From assembly GCA_003345545.1 (NCBI GenBank), contig PRDH01000039.1:89881-153880 (forward strand): a stretch of DNA of 64,000 bases, in the 5' to 3' direction. The notes below the pieces were generated by a model. The model saw only the letters and a program-made list of their open reading frames with translations, was not told the DNA's origin and made no database searches. This stretch comes from Candidatus Thorarchaeota archaeon (lineage in GTDB: Archaea; Asgardarchaeota; Thorarchaeia; Thorarchaeales; Thorarchaeaceae). Positions 1 through 7,727 of the stretch are shown in pieces (position 1 is the first letter of the stretch; every line of letters begins with the position of its first letter). Both the position numbers and the translations under genes were made by a program.

Positions 1-501
1 CGCTTCATATCCCAGCGGTACGAACCTTATCTTCTCAGGCTTTTCCGTTCCGTAGATTATCGGAAATTCCAGTTCATCATAGACGTAGAGACCTATGCTT
101 GCCTTTTTCCTGTTCCTTCCGTGCGTCGAAGTAAGTGCTTCCTGAAGGTGCATATACTCCTTGATCAGTTCATCGTCAGCTCTTACGCCCTTGAGTATTG
201 AGCAGCAAATGAACGGCCTAATCTTGTTGAGACCTGGTTGAACGATTATTTGCTTTCCCGATTTCTTCACATTGTACTTCTTGAGTCCTGGCTCTATATC
301 TAGAAATGATCTGACAGCACGTGCTATACCCTCAGTAGAAAGCATGTCTTGACGGTCTGGATTGACCTCTATCTCAACGACATTCCCCTCGATTCTCTCA
401 ACTTCAGCCTTCAAGAGGAATAAGGATTCCTCGAGTTGCTCCAGAGTGAGTTTCTCACCAATAAGTGACAAGAGATCATTGATTCTACATTCTACTATCA
501 T
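1..501 (-). CDS. pheT: Phenylalanyl-tRNA synthetase beta subunit, N-terminal part
   Basis: This is the beginning of the beta subunit of phenylalanyl-tRNA synthetase, which with PheS charges tRNA-Phe in the cytoplasm. The start is ATG at 501, and the reading frame runs open to the window edge, so only the first 167 codons are present. The translation begins MIVECRINDLLSLIGEK, followed by an acidic stretch with NPDRQDMLSTEGIARA, typical of the short archaeal/eukaryotic PheT type rather than the long bacterial type with an N-terminal OB fold. It lies 8 bases after the pheS stop, and its Shine-Dalgarno sequence GGTGAT overlaps that stop codon, so the two subunits are translationally coupled. The assignment is firm although the C-terminus is missing. 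Confidence 0.93.
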   Translation of the reverse strand, partial: MIVECRINDLLSLIGEKLTLEQLEESLFLLKAEVERIEGNVVEIEVNPDRQDMLSTEGIARAVRSFLDIEPGLKKYNVKKSGKQIIVQPGLNKIRPFICCSILKGVRADDELIKEYMHLQEALTSTHGRNRKKASIGLYVYDELEFPIIYGTEKPEKIRFVPLGYEA

Positions 502-509
502 GCTATCAC

Positions 510-2018
510 CTACCTTACGAAATAACTCCTTCTAAGCCAATTGAGGTCCTGTGAAAAAAGGTCCCTGATGTCATTGATGCCCATCGCTGCCATGTAGAGT
601 CTTCCTGCTCCTATTCCCCATGCAAGAACAGAGTCCCTAATCCCTAGAGGCTGCGTGACTTCGGGTCTGAAAATGCCTGATCCTCCAAGCTCTATCCATC
701 CCAGTTTGTCATGTTTTCCAAAGGTTTCGACACTGGGTTCTGTGAAGGGAAACTGGCCCGGTTTGAACTTCAGCTTCTCAATGCCTACTGCCTTGCATAT
801 CGCCGTGAGATAACCAAGTAAGTTTCTCAGAGTCAATCCTTTGTCCATGATTATACCCTCGCATTGGTCAAACTCATGAGCATGTGTCACGCTGAGTGAT
901 TCCGATCTGAAGTTACGATCAACTATGAACATCTTTTGAGGGCTCTCTCGATGTTGGTACAGAAATCTCATTGATACCGGTGTGGTGTGAGGACGCAGAC
1001 AGAGTCTTGTTGCGACTTCCTTATGGTATGGCCAATCCCATCCCTTTGACCCTGTTCCACCGCCATTCTCATGAACGTTCTTCACAGCTTCGTAGTACTT
1101 CTTATCGATAATGTGGCCATGGTCGTACGGAGCTGCGACTCTGAATTGATCCTGTACATCGCGAGCTACATGGTCTTGCGGGACGAAGAGAGCATCATGA
1201 CCCCAGAATTCAGTTTCAACATAAGGACCGAACCATTCTGTGAAACCCAGTCCCACCATAATCTCCCTTAGCCAATCATTGAACTCTGCATATGGATGTT
1301 TTTTCCCGTAATTGACATACTCTGGCTGAATGCCAACATTGTAGGGTCTGAACTTCCTTCCCTTCCAAGCACCACTAGAAAGCATCTCCGGTGTGAGGTT
1401 TCCAATGTCTTCAGTTAAATCTGCAAGAATATCCTCCGCATGGACCAAGTAGTTTCTAGATAACTCCGCTTCAATGATTTTTGTGATGACTTCACTGACT
1501 AGCTTTCTCTCAAGCAGCTGCTGAAGAGCTGGATCATCATTCTGAATGCTTGCACCATTCCCTTTGGCAATTGATTCAAGTGCTGCTGCGACTGGCGATT
1601 TGGAATAATCTCCAATAGTAGATAGAATCGTTGTATCCCCTTGTTTTGAAGCGTGAGCCCATTCATTGCGTACTGCCCAGGCCATTGCGATGCCTTTTGT
1701 TCTGGGTGATATGCCAGATTTTGTCAATACAACTTCAAACGGAGCTGTTCTTCCCGATTCCTCTAAAGCCTTCACCAACCGGATTTCCGGAAGCCCGTCT
1801 CTTGCATATTCCTTGCCTTCATCTGTGAGGGCATACGATATCTTTTCGCGAGTCTCTAGTTTCACGATTCCTCGTACAGCAAGAGCATTAAGAATGGAGA
1901 TGACTCTCTCAGTGTTTTGTTCTGTGATTTTGGCTATCTCGTCTGCTGAAGATTTTCTTCGTAATTCGACCAGACCCTTGAGAATCGTCTTCTCTCCTGT
2001 CGTCAGCTGCTCACTCAT
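510..2018 (-). CDS. pheS: Phenylalanyl-tRNA synthetase alpha subunit
   Basis: This is the catalytic alpha subunit of phenylalanyl-tRNA synthetase (502 aa, the usual archaeal length). Residues 1 to about 90 look like a winged-helix region that in archaeal and eukaryotic PheS contacts tRNA. The class II catalytic core follows, with HPYAEFNDWLREIM and GFTEWFGPYVETEFW (motif 1 region), FRSESLSVTHAHEFDQCEG (motif 2 region) and GIGAGRLYMAAMGINDIRD (motif 3). The substrate loop is near LGWIELGGSGIFRPEV. It is followed directly by pheT. A TATA-like stretch on the minus strand (ATTAAAAAG near 2168-2176) could drive transcription with a leader of roughly 120 bases. The ATG start at 2018 has no strong Shine-Dalgarno sequence. 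Confidence 0.97.
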   Translation of the reverse strand: MSEQLTTGEKTILKGLVELRRKSSADEIAKITEQNTERVISILNALAVRGIVKLETREKISYALTDEGKEYARDGLPEIRLVKALEESGRTAPFEVVLTKSGISPRTKGIAMAWAVRNEWAHASKQGDTTILSTIGDYSKSPVAAALESIAKGNGASIQNDDPALQQLLERKLVSEVITKIIEAELSRNYLVHAEDILADLTEDIGNLTPEMLSSGAWKGRKFRPYNVGIQPEYVNYGKKHPYAEFNDWLREIMVGLGFTEWFGPYVETEFWGHDALFVPQDHVARDVQDQFRVAAPYDHGHIIDKKYYEAVKNVHENGGGTGSKGWDWPYHKEVATRLCLRPHTTPVSMRFLYQHRESPQKMFIVDRNFRSESLSVTHAHEFDQCEGIIMDKGLTLRNLLGYLTAICKAVGIEKLKFKPGQFPFTEPSVETFGKHDKLGWIELGGSGIFRPEVTQPLGIRDSVLAWGIGAGRLYMAAMGINDIRDLFSQDLNWLRRSYFVR

Positions 2019-2194
2019 TGATACGCAAAACTCCTGAGTTCAGTACTAGGGACCGATAGACCGCACACACAATAGAATGATGATTGAGGGCTCCTTTCAG
2101 TGGAGCATCGTAAATTGGCGGTTATCCATCCGTCCTTCACCTAGTCTACTTGACCTATTGGCTCCTCCTTTTTAATCTGTCGTCTCTCTTCGTC

Positions 2195-2242
2195 TGACGC
2201 ATGACGCAACGTTAAAATAGCGTCACTAGTGCGCGTCACTAG
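2195..2242. promoter_or_regulatory. aRF1 promoter with four TGACGC half-sites
   Basis: The half-site TGACGC occurs at 2195-2200 and 2202-2207, and its reverse complement GCGTCA at 2220-2225 and 2233-2238. The last two are part of a 10-base direct repeat GCGTCACTAG (2220-2229, 2233-2242). Between the two pairs lies a TATA-like box TTAAAATA (about 2211-2218), which would place the start of the aRF1 transcript near 2240. The arrangement looks like a cooperative operator around the core promoter. The binding protein is unknown. Confidence 0.5.
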
Positions 2243-2305
2243 GCGCAATTTGCCACCTGAGTTTTTTGGGAAATAGGCAATAATGAGCAGTTGAAGGAGA
2301 AGAAC

Positions 2306-3385
2306 ATGTCCGCGGAGCGTCAGAAACTCAAACGCAAGGTAGAGCAGCTCAAGGCCTTTAAAGGACGGCACAGTTCTTTCACTACTCTCTATATTCCTCC
2401 CACGAAGGCACTGACAGATGTAGTCACTTTCGTGAAGACTGAACTAGCCGGCGCTGACAACATCAAGAGCAAGACAAACCGCAAGAATGTTGCAGATAAC
2501 CTGACTGCGATTCTCAGTGAACTCACTAAGGTTCGCAGCTTGCCTCCTACAGGAATGGTCTTTTTCTTTGGCATCGAAGAGGTAGGTGGGATTGGTAGAC
2601 CAATCCGCGAGATAGTGGTTCCACCATCACCAATCTCTCAGTTCGTCTATACATGCGGCCGCGAATTCATAACTGAAGAGCTCGAGGCCATGACTCACCC
2701 TAGAAGTCTAATCGTGATTGTACTCCTTGAAGGTGGCAAAGTCACAATTGGCTATCTTCGCGGCAAGCATATGGAACTTGTACGGGATGAGGACTTTTAC
2801 ATTATAGGAAAGACTAGAGCTGGTGGACAGAGTGCAAACCGATATCTCAGAATTCGTGAGGAGAAACTGCAGGAGTTCTTCAAGCACGTAGGTCGGATGC
2901 TAGGAGAGCTACTGATTGACAATATTGCCAATGTGGATGCCATAGTGCTTGGCGGCAATACAATCAGATGTCTAGAATTCCTCGACAAGGGGGACCTTGA
3001 CTACAGAATAAGGAACAAGATTGTAGATACGATAATACCTGTAAGTGTGATTGATGAAACCGGTCTCTTTCAAGCAATGAAGGAAGCATCTAGGATTCTA
3101 AAAGAGACCGAGATATACGCGGAGCGTCAGGCTTGGGATGGTTTCTTGGAGGATCTCATGAAGGGGTCGAATACAATAGCCTATGGAAAGAAAGAGGTTC
3201 TCGAGGCGCTCAAGATGGGGCGTGTGCAGACTCTTCTGATCACAGAGGATCTTGCTAACCAAATGGACTCGCTATACGATGATGTTACCCAATATGGCTC
3301 CGAGCTCCTCGTGTTCTCAAATCAGACGGAGTCCGGAGCTGAGTTGAAGTCCTTTGGCGGAATGGCTGCTCGTCTTCGATACTAG
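2306..3385 (+). CDS. prf1: Peptide chain release factor aRF1 lacking the minidomain
   Basis: This is the archaeal class I release factor, which recognises all three stop codons in the A site and triggers peptide release. I chose ATG 2306 because GGAG lies 6 bases upstream; a TTG 15 bases earlier would sit inside that Shine-Dalgarno region. Domain 1 carries NIKS (in DNIKSKTNRKN) and a YxCxxxF motif (YTCGREF). Domain 2 has the catalytic GGQ (RAGGQSANRY). Domain 3 ends with FGGMAARLRY. At 359 aa the protein is about 55 residues shorter than the usual archaeal length. The loss is in domain 3: only about 16 residues separate LLITEDL from YGSELLVFSN, where the family normally has the minidomain, zinc-binding in many archaea. 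It is otherwise intact and probably functional. Confidence 0.95.
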   Translation: MSAERQKLKRKVEQLKAFKGRHSSFTTLYIPPTKALTDVVTFVKTELAGADNIKSKTNRKNVADNLTAILSELTKVRSLPPTGMVFFFGIEEVGGIGRPIREIVVPPSPISQFVYTCGREFITEELEAMTHPRSLIVIVLLEGGKVTIGYLRGKHMELVRDEDFYIIGKTRAGGQSANRYLRIREEKLQEFFKHVGRMLGELLIDNIANVDAIVLGGNTIRCLEFLDKGDLDYRIRNKIVDTIIPVSVIDETGLFQAMKEASRILKETEIYAERQAWDGFLEDLMKGSNTIAYGKKEVLEALKMGRVQTLLITEDLANQMDSLYDDVTQYGSELLVFSNQTESGAELKSFGGMAARLRY

Positions 3386-3400
3386 TCCATACAGATTGAC

Positions 3401-3817
3401 CTATTCTCGTGGCGGCTTCGGTATCTCAGTCAAGGTGATAATATCCTCAATCCATTTCGCCAGTTCTTGCCCAATAGACTCAATGTACTGCAGCAATGAG
3501 TCGGCGTATTTGGTCAGGTGCTGTTGTTCAAGACTCTTGGACTTCTCAGTGAATTCCTTGATTCGTTTTGGTAATCCTATTGACCATCTACCTGTCGTCA
3601 ATTCTGCTTTTCTATCACTGAGGACCTTCTTGGCGACTCTCTTCTTCCGACTAAGGTCAACAAGCTCTTCCAGCAACTTTTGAACCGCGATGGTTGCTGC
3701 TACTAACCCCTTGGCATCTATCTTAGATTCCTTGTCTCTGCTCGTATAGTAAACTTGCTTTAGATCTCTCTTGGCAGCAACTACGTTGGCGAGGAGTTTC
3801 AATAATTCGTGAGCCAT
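3401..3817 (-). CDS. Conserved-looking helical protein of unknown function
   Basis: This 138 aa gene is convergent with aRF1, with 15 bases between the stops. I do not recognise the family. The protein is rich in Lys, Glu and Leu with a predicted all-helical character: residues 1-65 and 85-130 are amphipathic and could form a helical bundle or coiled coil. It has no signal peptide, membrane segment or cysteine cluster, and ends in a short proline-rich tail (EIPKPPRE). The start is ATG 3817. It may be transcribed alone, since the next upstream gene ends at 3872. Coding is supported by frame length, codon use like its neighbours and lack of a better frame. Confidence 0.7.
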   Translation of the reverse strand: MAHELLKLLANVVAAKRDLKQVYYTSRDKESKIDAKGLVAATIAVQKLLEELVDLSRKKRVAKKVLSDRKAELTTGRWSIGLPKRIKEFTEKSKSLEQQHLTKYADSLLQYIESIGQELAKWIEDIITLTEIPKPPRE

Positions 3818-3871
3818 GATGCCTTCATTCCCTCCTCGAACGTATAAAGGTCTATGTTTCTTTAGTTGCCT

Positions 3872-4534
3872 TCAGACAGCTGAGTAATTGCATTCTCCAC
3901 TTGTGGAAAATGGGCATACTGTGCACTTGGTTTCGCTAGGCGATGCTCTAGGGAGCCGCTTGTTGTACCAGACTTCATCAAGCCTTTTCAGATGCATACG
4001 AATCTCATCAGGATTGAATTTCCTCTTGAAGACTCTCGCATCTCCACAGTTCCAGCAGTTTCTTCCTAGTTTGTCTTGAAGGCACTGCTTCGCAGTGTCC
4101 TGAAGACAATACACAGTGACAAGTCTGGCTAATCTACACGAGACTCCACTCTCCGCCAAGGCAAGCGAATACAGCCCGGCCTGAAAGAGGTCCTCCGGTT
4201 TCATCTTGCTCGGCAGGCGATTAACTGGGAACTTGTGCTCAATCAGCGCGTCTAGAATCGGAACGTCGTCCCAATGCAGAACTGCACCATCAAGCCTGCC
4301 AATGAACCGGTGAGCAAATGATCTCACCTGCTCTTCGCTGAACAGATAATACACGCCTCTATTGCGCTGACTTGGCCGCAGTGAGAGAAACTCGGTAAGG
4401 CTCAATGGCGCTCTCTTGGCCTTCTTGACGGACGACCAAACCGGACCTAGACTGAAGCTGGATCTCCCAAGTGATAATATGGAGACAATTATGATGAGAA
4501 GCGTGAATACCAGTATGCTCAACAGTTGTTGCAT
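3872..4534 (-). CDS. Membrane-anchored Cas4-like nuclease, C-terminal half
   Basis: The 220 aa protein starts with a membrane helix (residues 4-24) followed by the core of a PD-(D/E)XK nuclease: RLDG with Asp82, the E-x-K motif in ALIEHKF (Glu99, Lys101) and QAGLY (Gln118, Tyr122), which fits the QxxxY motif of the RecB/Cas4 families. The C-terminus has Cys204, Cys207 and Cys215 in CTVCPFSTSGEC, matching the three C-terminal iron-sulfur cysteines of Cas4. The N-terminal Cas4 features (first cysteine and a G-x3-H motif) are absent here and are found in the gene just upstream at 4539-4799. ATG 4534 follows that stop by 4 bases, with GGTGAT overlapping the stop as Shine-Dalgarno site. There is no CRISPR array or other cas gene nearby. 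Nuclease activity is inference. Confidence 0.7.
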   Translation of the reverse strand: MQQLLSILVFTLLIIIVSILSLGRSSFSLGPVWSSVKKAKRAPLSLTEFLSLRPSQRNRGVYYLFSEEQVRSFAHRFIGRLDGAVLHWDDVPILDALIEHKFPVNRLPSKMKPEDLFQAGLYSLALAESGVSCRLARLVTVYCLQDTAKQCLQDKLGRNCWNCGDARVFKRKFNPDEIRMHLKRLDEVWYNKRLPRASPSETKCTVCPFSTSGECNYSAV

Positions 4535-4538
4535 TTCA

Positions 4539-4799
4539 TCACCATACTATCCAAATGATTCCAAGGACCACTACTGCAATTATCCCAAAGATCGGCATCC
4601 ATTGAGTGCCTCCTGGTTCATGAGTCCTTATTGTGGACACTAGATTATGAAGCATCGTGCCATCGATGCTTGCTTTACTGACTGCGTTACTCTGCCTTTG
4701 CGTTAGATAGAATCTGTACTCACATAGGAATTGAGTTCTGAGTTCAGAAACCTCTCTGAATCTCGAGAACGACGTTCGTTCATCTTCAGTAAGCCGCAA
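4539..4799 (-). CDS. Cas4-like nuclease N-terminal half with C-terminal membrane tail
   Basis: This is an 86 aa protein with a TTG start at 4799. The frame opens only after a stop at 4827-4829, and no better start lies between. Residues 16-52 resemble the N-terminus of Cas4/RecB nucleases: a cysteine in FLCEYRFYL (Cys26) and GTMLHN (Gly47, His51), the position of the first Fe-S cysteine and of the conserved motif I histidine. Residues 68-86 form a hydrophobic helix that ends exactly at the C-terminus. The next gene begins with a membrane helix and holds the remaining nuclease motifs. The two chains would place a helical hairpin in the membrane and combine into one nuclease core with four cysteines. 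This reading is inferred from motifs. Confidence 0.65.
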   Translation of the reverse strand: MRLTEDERTSFSRFREVSELRTQFLCEYRFYLTQRQSNAVSKASIDGTMLHNLVSTIRTHEPGGTQWMPIFGIIAVVVLGIIWIVW

Positions 4800-4953
4800 C
4801 TTGATTCGTCTAATAGTTCCGTACGGCTATTGAAAAGGGGCACACCCCGAAGCGCAAGTCCGGAAGCAAACACTAGATGCTTTTATATTCGAGTTTTGGA
4901 TGAATTCACAAACAGGATTTCACTCTGGAGAAAAAAGGGTGAGTGGTGATTAG

Positions 4954-5376
4954 ATGTCAGAGGATTCCTATGAAGGAGCAACAGCTGGAAGAGTACTCGT
5001 GTTTGGAAGTAGTGGATCCGTGAAATTCCCAACTGCTTTCAAGAATGCGATGGGAACAGATCGCGGCTTGATGGTGCTCGTGCATAAAGATCGACTCATC
5101 AAAATTTTCCCTCTAGATAGTGACGAGGTGCTCTTCTTGAGTCTCGAAATTGGAAAACTCAGCAACGACTTCCTCACAAAGCTATCCCAAATCTTCAAGA
5201 GAGCTGGTCTTGTAGATCTCTTGTTCTCTACAGGTGTCTGTCTTCGAGGAACGAGGTGTTTCTACGAGTGCTATTTCAATCCGAGTCAACTCAGTTCCGA
5301 TACGAATGAGCTTGAGAGTTCTCTGAAAGTTCTTGATGGAGTTCAGAGAGTTCTGATTCAGAAGGTAGAAGTATAG
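4954..5376 (+). CDS. AbrB-like N-terminal domain protein, probable regulator
   Basis: This 140 aa protein has an N-terminal stretch (residues 13-55, GRVLVFGSSGSVKFPTAF then DRLIKIFP) that resembles the swapped-hairpin SpoVT/AbrB fold used by archaeal DNA-binding proteins and antitoxins. The rest (about 65-140) alternates helices and strands and could be a small ACT-like sensing domain; that part is a guess. The start ATG 4954 has GGTGAT 3 bases upstream, and a TATA-like sequence CTTTTATATTC lies at about 4876-4886. No partner toxin gene is adjacent. It reads away from the Cas4-like pair, so a shared promoter region is possible. Confidence 0.6.
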   Translation: MSEDSYEGATAGRVLVFGSSGSVKFPTAFKNAMGTDRGLMVLVHKDRLIKIFPLDSDEVLFLSLEIGKLSNDFLTKLSQIFKRAGLVDLLFSTGVCLRGTRCFYECYFNPSQLSSDTNELESSLKVLDGVQRVLIQKVEV

Positions 5377-5426
5377 TTTCAGGAAGGCTTTGATCTTCCT
5401 TCGTTTTGATTCCGGGTGTATTCTCC

Positions 5427-6086
5427 TTGCAGGACATCATTCTCTTCATAACCGACATGATTAGTCAGGGGTATCTGGGACTTCTCATCATATGTTTCAT
5501 GATTAACATGATTCCCTTCTTGAGCCCCAGCAACATGGTTCTTGCAGGGGCAGCAGTACTACTACTCCCGAGCTTCAATCCCTTCATTGTTGGGTTTGTG
5601 GTGGCAATATCCGCCACAACTGCGAAACTTGTACATTTCTACGTCGTTCGTGGATCTCGTATGGTCCTGTCGCAAGAACGTCTAGCATCTCTTGACTCAG
5701 AAAAAAAGAGAGTCGAGAAATGGGGCCCTCTTGCTCTCTTTATTGCCGCGGCTTCTCCGGTACCTGACGATCCACTCATTGTATATGTTGGGCTTGCCAA
5801 GTATAGCTCTGTGAAGTTCCTATTCAGTTATTTTACTGGAAAAGTGATTGTGACAACCCTGGGTGCACTGATAGGATACGGTGTCGGTGGCTATTTTGAG
5901 TCCATGCCCATCGTGTTAGCTTCAATTGCCCTGACTGCGTTGATTACGGGATTTCTGTGCAAGAGGAAGACTGAAGGAGAGTCATCTGACATGCTTCAGA
6001 CTAATCTTGAAGCAGAGATACATGATGACGATACGTCAGCTGATAAGGCGGCAGAATCGAATGATTCTGAGGAAGGCTCGGGATAG
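5427..6086 (+). CDS. DedA/SNARE-associated (VTT) family membrane protein
   Basis: This is an integral membrane protein of the DedA/VTT superfamily, whose members act in lipid scrambling or undecaprenyl-phosphate and polyprenyl-lipid recycling. The recognisable core is the re-entrant region with SPSNMVLAG, a helix ending in FYVVRG, and the motif PVPDDPLIVYVGLAKYS followed by FTGKVIVTTLGALIGYG. About five hydrophobic segments are seen, and the final 40 residues form an acidic cytoplasmic tail. I prefer TTG 5427 because GGTG lies 8 bases upstream; TTG 5406 would add seven residues. It follows the AbrB-like gene by about 50 bases and may be cotranscribed. The exact substrate is unknown. Confidence 0.8.
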   Translation: MQDIILFITDMISQGYLGLLIICFMINMIPFLSPSNMVLAGAAVLLLPSFNPFIVGFVVAISATTAKLVHFYVVRGSRMVLSQERLASLDSEKKRVEKWGPLALFIAAASPVPDDPLIVYVGLAKYSSVKFLFSYFTGKVIVTTLGALIGYGVGGYFESMPIVLASIALTALITGFLCKRKTEGESSDMLQTNLEAEIHDDDTSADKAAESNDSEEGSG

Positions 6087-6150
6087 CTCGCCAACTCACC
6101 TACTTCGGTAATCTTAAGTGACCACGCATACACTCTCACGCCAATTCTAG

Positions 6151-6555
6151 GTGACAAGATTGACCGGAACAAGCATAGCTGAGATAGAATGCGAGAAGTG
6201 CAAAACAGTTTTCGAAACACAAGTGATTGAGCACATCGACCTATCTGAAGACCGCGAAATCATCAAGGCGCTGAGGATTGGTAAAGCTAATCGGGCTCAG
6301 TGCCCGAAATGCAAGAAAGTTATGTACTTGGACCGGAGTATTGTGGTAAACTTTGAACCAGAGAATCGAATTGTAGTATATGATCCGAACGCTACATCTC
6401 AGGAGGCCAAAGAGAGTCTTCAGAGCGAATACGATAGTATCATTGCCTTCAATGAGATTCTGAAGGAAATTGGGGCGGAAACAGAATTCTCTATCTTCAC
6501 TTCTCTTGATGATCTGAAGCCCCTTCTTGACGAGTACGAAAAGACCCACAGATAG
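6151..6555 (+). CDS. CpXC domain protein
   Basis: This 134 aa protein has a CpXC-type zinc-binding domain: two knuckles, CEKC (near residue 14) and CPKC (near residue 51), separated by the typical EHIDLSEDREIIKALRIGKAN segment, then MYLDRSIVVNFEP. The C-terminal half is helical and acidic. CpXC proteins are widespread, but their function is not established. The start is GTG at 6151; no ATG lies before residue 60. It is convergent with the inositol-phosphate synthase gene, with only one base between the stops. Confidence 0.8.
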   Translation: MTRLTGTSIAEIECEKCKTVFETQVIEHIDLSEDREIIKALRIGKANRAQCPKCKKVMYLDRSIVVNFEPENRIVVYDPNATSQEAKESLQSEYDSIIAFNEILKEIGAETEFSIFTSLDDLKPLLDEYEKTHR

Positions 6556-6556
6556 A

Positions 6557-7624
6557 CTAGAGTCTCTTCTTGCCCAAGAGGAATTCTTCAACCCAACGCT
6601 CTGCTCGATACATCGTTGTAGGCGTAGGCGGCATTTTGAAACCATATGCGGAGATGGACTCAAGTGAACCTCCTATACCTCTCTTCAAAGCCAGCTTTGT
6701 TCCCCTGATGGCATCCAGCAGGATAGGTCCAGCATTTGGCCCATCTGTCACTTCCATTCTGATATCTATCTTAATTGGAGCGCCACCGAATTGACGTCCG
6801 TTGATATAGAAGAATGAATCGCGGCTGTTATCCATGAAATCAACATAGTCTGATGACCCTGCAACGAGTGGAGCATCATAGGGCAAGTCTTGGCTTATTG
6901 CTGCGCTCTTGACGCCTCTCTTTCTCATTCTGCCTCTGTAGTGAGAGTCCAACGATTCCGCACCGCCACCAACATCAAGTTGATAGCTCTTGTCCACCTT
7001 CACACCTCTTGCAACCAGAAGCTGCAGAATACTGCGATGTAGGACTGTGGAGCCCAGTTGATCCTGAATATCGTCACCGATAAGCGGGAGTCCCTTCTTC
7101 TCGAACTTCTTATTCCACTCAAGATCTGAAGCTATTGATATTGGCGTCGCGTTGATGAAGGCGCACCCTGCGTCTAACGCTGCTTTTGCATAGTACTTTG
7201 TAGCATCTTCTGCTGAACCAGGCAAGAGATTGACAAGAATCTCTGCACCTGCGTCCTTGAGCACCTTGACAACATTCGCATCAGGTGCGTTGGAGAGACT
7301 CACAAGTGTCTGAAGCATTTCATCGACTCCATCCAATAATGGACCCTTGGCGACAATGACACCGGTCTTAGGAACTTTCGAAAAGCGCATCACATTGTTG
7401 GGTTTTGCAAAGATTGCCTCAGAGAGGTCAAAACCAATCTTTGTATCAGCAACGTCGAAAGCTGCGACAAACTCAATATCACTCACGTGGAATCCTGCGA
7501 AATCGGGATGAGCTAAACCAGGTACATCTCCCTCTGTCTTCACATTCTTGTAGTACTCTACTCCTTGGACTAGAGCACTTGCAACATTTCCAACTCCAAC
7601 AATTGCTACTTTGATTCCATCCAA
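6557..7624 (-). CDS. ino1: Myo-inositol-1-phosphate synthase
   Basis: This enzyme converts glucose 6-phosphate to 1L-myo-inositol 1-phosphate with NAD, supplying the inositol head group of archaeal phospholipids. Visible features are the Rossmann nucleotide site (KVAIVGVGNVASALVQG), NLLPGSAEDATKYYA, and the signature GDDIQDQLGSTVLHR followed by DVGGGAESLD. I place the start at TTG 7624 because GAGGTGG lies 5 bases upstream and a TATA box at 7667-7674 would give a leader of about 20 bases; an earlier in-frame TTG (7663) would sit only 4 bases from the TATA box. The protein is then 355 aa, normal for the family. A perfect 24-base inverted repeat overlaps the promoter. Confidence 0.95.
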   Translation of the reverse strand: MDGIKVAIVGVGNVASALVQGVEYYKNVKTEGDVPGLAHPDFAGFHVSDIEFVAAFDVADTKIGFDLSEAIFAKPNNVMRFSKVPKTGVIVAKGPLLDGVDEMLQTLVSLSNAPDANVVKVLKDAGAEILVNLLPGSAEDATKYYAKAALDAGCAFINATPISIASDLEWNKKFEKKGLPLIGDDIQDQLGSTVLHRSILQLLVARGVKVDKSYQLDVGGGAESLDSHYRGRMRKRGVKSAAISQDLPYDAPLVAGSSDYVDFMDNSRDSFFYINGRQFGGAPIKIDIRMEVTDGPNAGPILLDAIRGTKLALKRGIGGSLESISAYGFKMPPTPTTMYRAERWVEEFLLGKKRL

Positions 7625-7666
7625 TTGTTCCACCTCTGGTTCTTTTCGGACCTCTCTTGTCAATGT

Positions 7667-7697
7667 CTTATATACTATTCTATTGATATAGAATAGT
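7667..7697 (-). promoter_or_regulatory. ino1 promoter and palindromic operator
   Basis: On the minus strand a TATA box TATATAAG (7667-7674) stands about 25 bases before the expected ino1 transcript start. Directly upstream and overlapping it by one base is a perfect inverted repeat: ACTATTCTAT (7674-7683), a 4-base spacer TGAT, and ATAGAATAGT (7688-7697). A dimeric repressor or activator bound here would touch TBP/TFB. The repeat also borders a TATA-like stretch TTATATAC for a possible plus-strand transcript, so both directions could be controlled. Confidence 0.6.
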
Positions 7698-7727
7698 TAG
7701 ACAATCGTTGTTGGGGAGGAAGAGTTT

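Noticed and set aside
3872..4799. Frameshifted single Cas4-like gene
   Set aside because: The first frame ends with two consecutive TGA codons, the second has its own ATG with a GGTGAT site, and a TAG closes the second frame just upstream. One sequencing error would not explain this; programmed frameshifting remains possible but less likely.
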